From Candidatus Ozemibacter sibiricus (GTDB lineage Bacteria > Muiribacteriota > Ozemobacteria > Ozemobacterales > Ozemobacteraceae): a stretch of DNA of 64,000 nucleotides. The position numbers and the translations under genes were made by a program. The notes under the pieces are model-generated. The model was given only the letters and a program-made list of their open reading frames with translations. It made no database searches and was not told the origin of the DNA. Location: NCBI GenBank assembly GCA_003327425.1, contig QOQW01000002.1, forward strand, positions 62,001 through 126,000. The letters run 5' to 3'. Within the stretch, counting starts at the first letter, position 1; every line of letters begins with the position of its first letter. Shown piece after piece: positions 63,695-64,000 of the stretch.

Positions 63695-64000
63695 TGCATC
63701 GACATCCCGTCACCCACACCTGGCTTCTACTGCTGCTCTGCATCTTCGTCGTCGGAGTCGCCCTTCCCCTCGCCTGGGCGCTCACGTCGATCACCGCCGG
63801 CGACATGGTGATCACCAGCCGCTTGATGACCTTCGAGAACAACATCTACGTGGCCCGCGGCGGGCTCAAAGCCACGCAGAAAGACACGGTCCTCACCGCC
63901 GAACGGGGCATCTACGATCGCAACCTCGAGCTGGTCAAAGCCATCGACAACGTCGAGGTCACGCAACCCGGCTCGGTTCTGACCTCCGACTATCTCGAGG
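63694..64000 (+). CDS. lptA: LptA/OstA-like periplasmic LPS carrier (3' end outside window)
   Basis: Starts at ATG 63694, overlapping the lptC stop by one base, and runs off the right edge after 102 codons. A signal peptide (about 1-29, LLLLLCIFVVGVALPLAWA) precedes ITAGDMVITSRLMTFENNIYVARGGLKA, the OstA repeat that forms the beta-jellyroll bridge, with VLTAERGIYDRN and KAIDNVEVTQPGSVLTSD next. The remainder lies outside. Confidence 0.85.
   Translation, partial: MHRHPVTHTWLLLLLCIFVVGVALPLAWALTSITAGDMVITSRLMTFENNIYVARGGLKATQKDTVLTAERGIYDRNLELVKAIDNVEVTQPGSVLTSDYLE

Overview
The window is a GC-rich, densely coded stretch of a chromosome from a diderm (lipopolysaccharide-bearing) bacterium. I see no rRNA, tRNA, transposase, integrase, phage gene or CRISPR array. 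The near-complete lipid A/Kdo gene set (kdsA, kdsC, lpxI, two lpxB, waaA, two lpxL-type acyltransferases, msbA, lptC, lptA) shows an outer membrane. Use of LpxI, together with RicT beside HolB, points away from Enterobacteria. Several orphan pseudopilins and very long low-complexity exported proteins would fit a deep-branching diderm lineage, but the window holds no marker that fixes the phylum, so that placement is a guess.

Layout. 1-5 kb: the truncated pyrG, kdsA, a branched-chain aminotransferase and a CysQ-type phosphatase. 5-10 kb: two tiny unknown proteins, then a lytic transglycosylase with TPRs followed by three overlapping pseudopilin-like genes. 10-15 kb: yggS-yggT, an exported TPR/zinc-protease protein, two unknown proteins and a phosphohexomutase. 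15.3-26.7 kb: an arsenic/metalloid island. On the plus strand it has arsR, two thioredoxin-fold genes, a CcdA-like electron carrier, an ArsP/DUF318-type permease, an outer-membrane porin and a ModABC-like transporter. On the minus strand it has arsM-arsR-acr3-rhodanese behind a good promoter with inverted repeats. 27-29 kb: a thiolase and an SDR dehydrogenase.

29.4-47 kb is a mosaic. Minus-strand genes (alkaline-phosphatase-superfamily membrane enzyme, long acyl carrier protein, two ketosynthases, a ketoreductase-like SDR, a FabZ-like dehydratase) look like a dispersed second fatty-acid or polyketide system. Plus-strand genes are exported: a Gly-Thr-repeat HExxH protein, three pseudopilin-type genes including a 933-residue one with a Gly/Pro-rich tail and a terminal CxxC pair, a secreted zinc-ribbon protein and another HExxH protein. 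YbaK lies among them.

47.3-64 kb is the envelope cluster. A long tightly overlapped minus-strand run reads (in transcription order) WecA/MraY-like transferase, holB, ricT, lpxI, Gfo/Idh oxidoreductase, an ICMT-like methyltransferase, lpxB-2, msbA, a DUF374 acyltransferase, lpxB-1, lpxL and waaA. Divergent from it is kdsC-lpxL2-lptC-lptA, which runs off the right edge. Together they make, acylate, flip and export lipid A-Kdo.

The items most worth following are: the mixed arsenic island (an ABC oxyanion-type importer and porin beside efflux genes, and a rhodanese that has lost its catalytic cysteine); the paired but divergent LpxB proteins; the ketosynthase lacking one catalytic histidine; the giant pseudopilin; and the duplicated-domain Gly-Thr-repeat metalloprotease.
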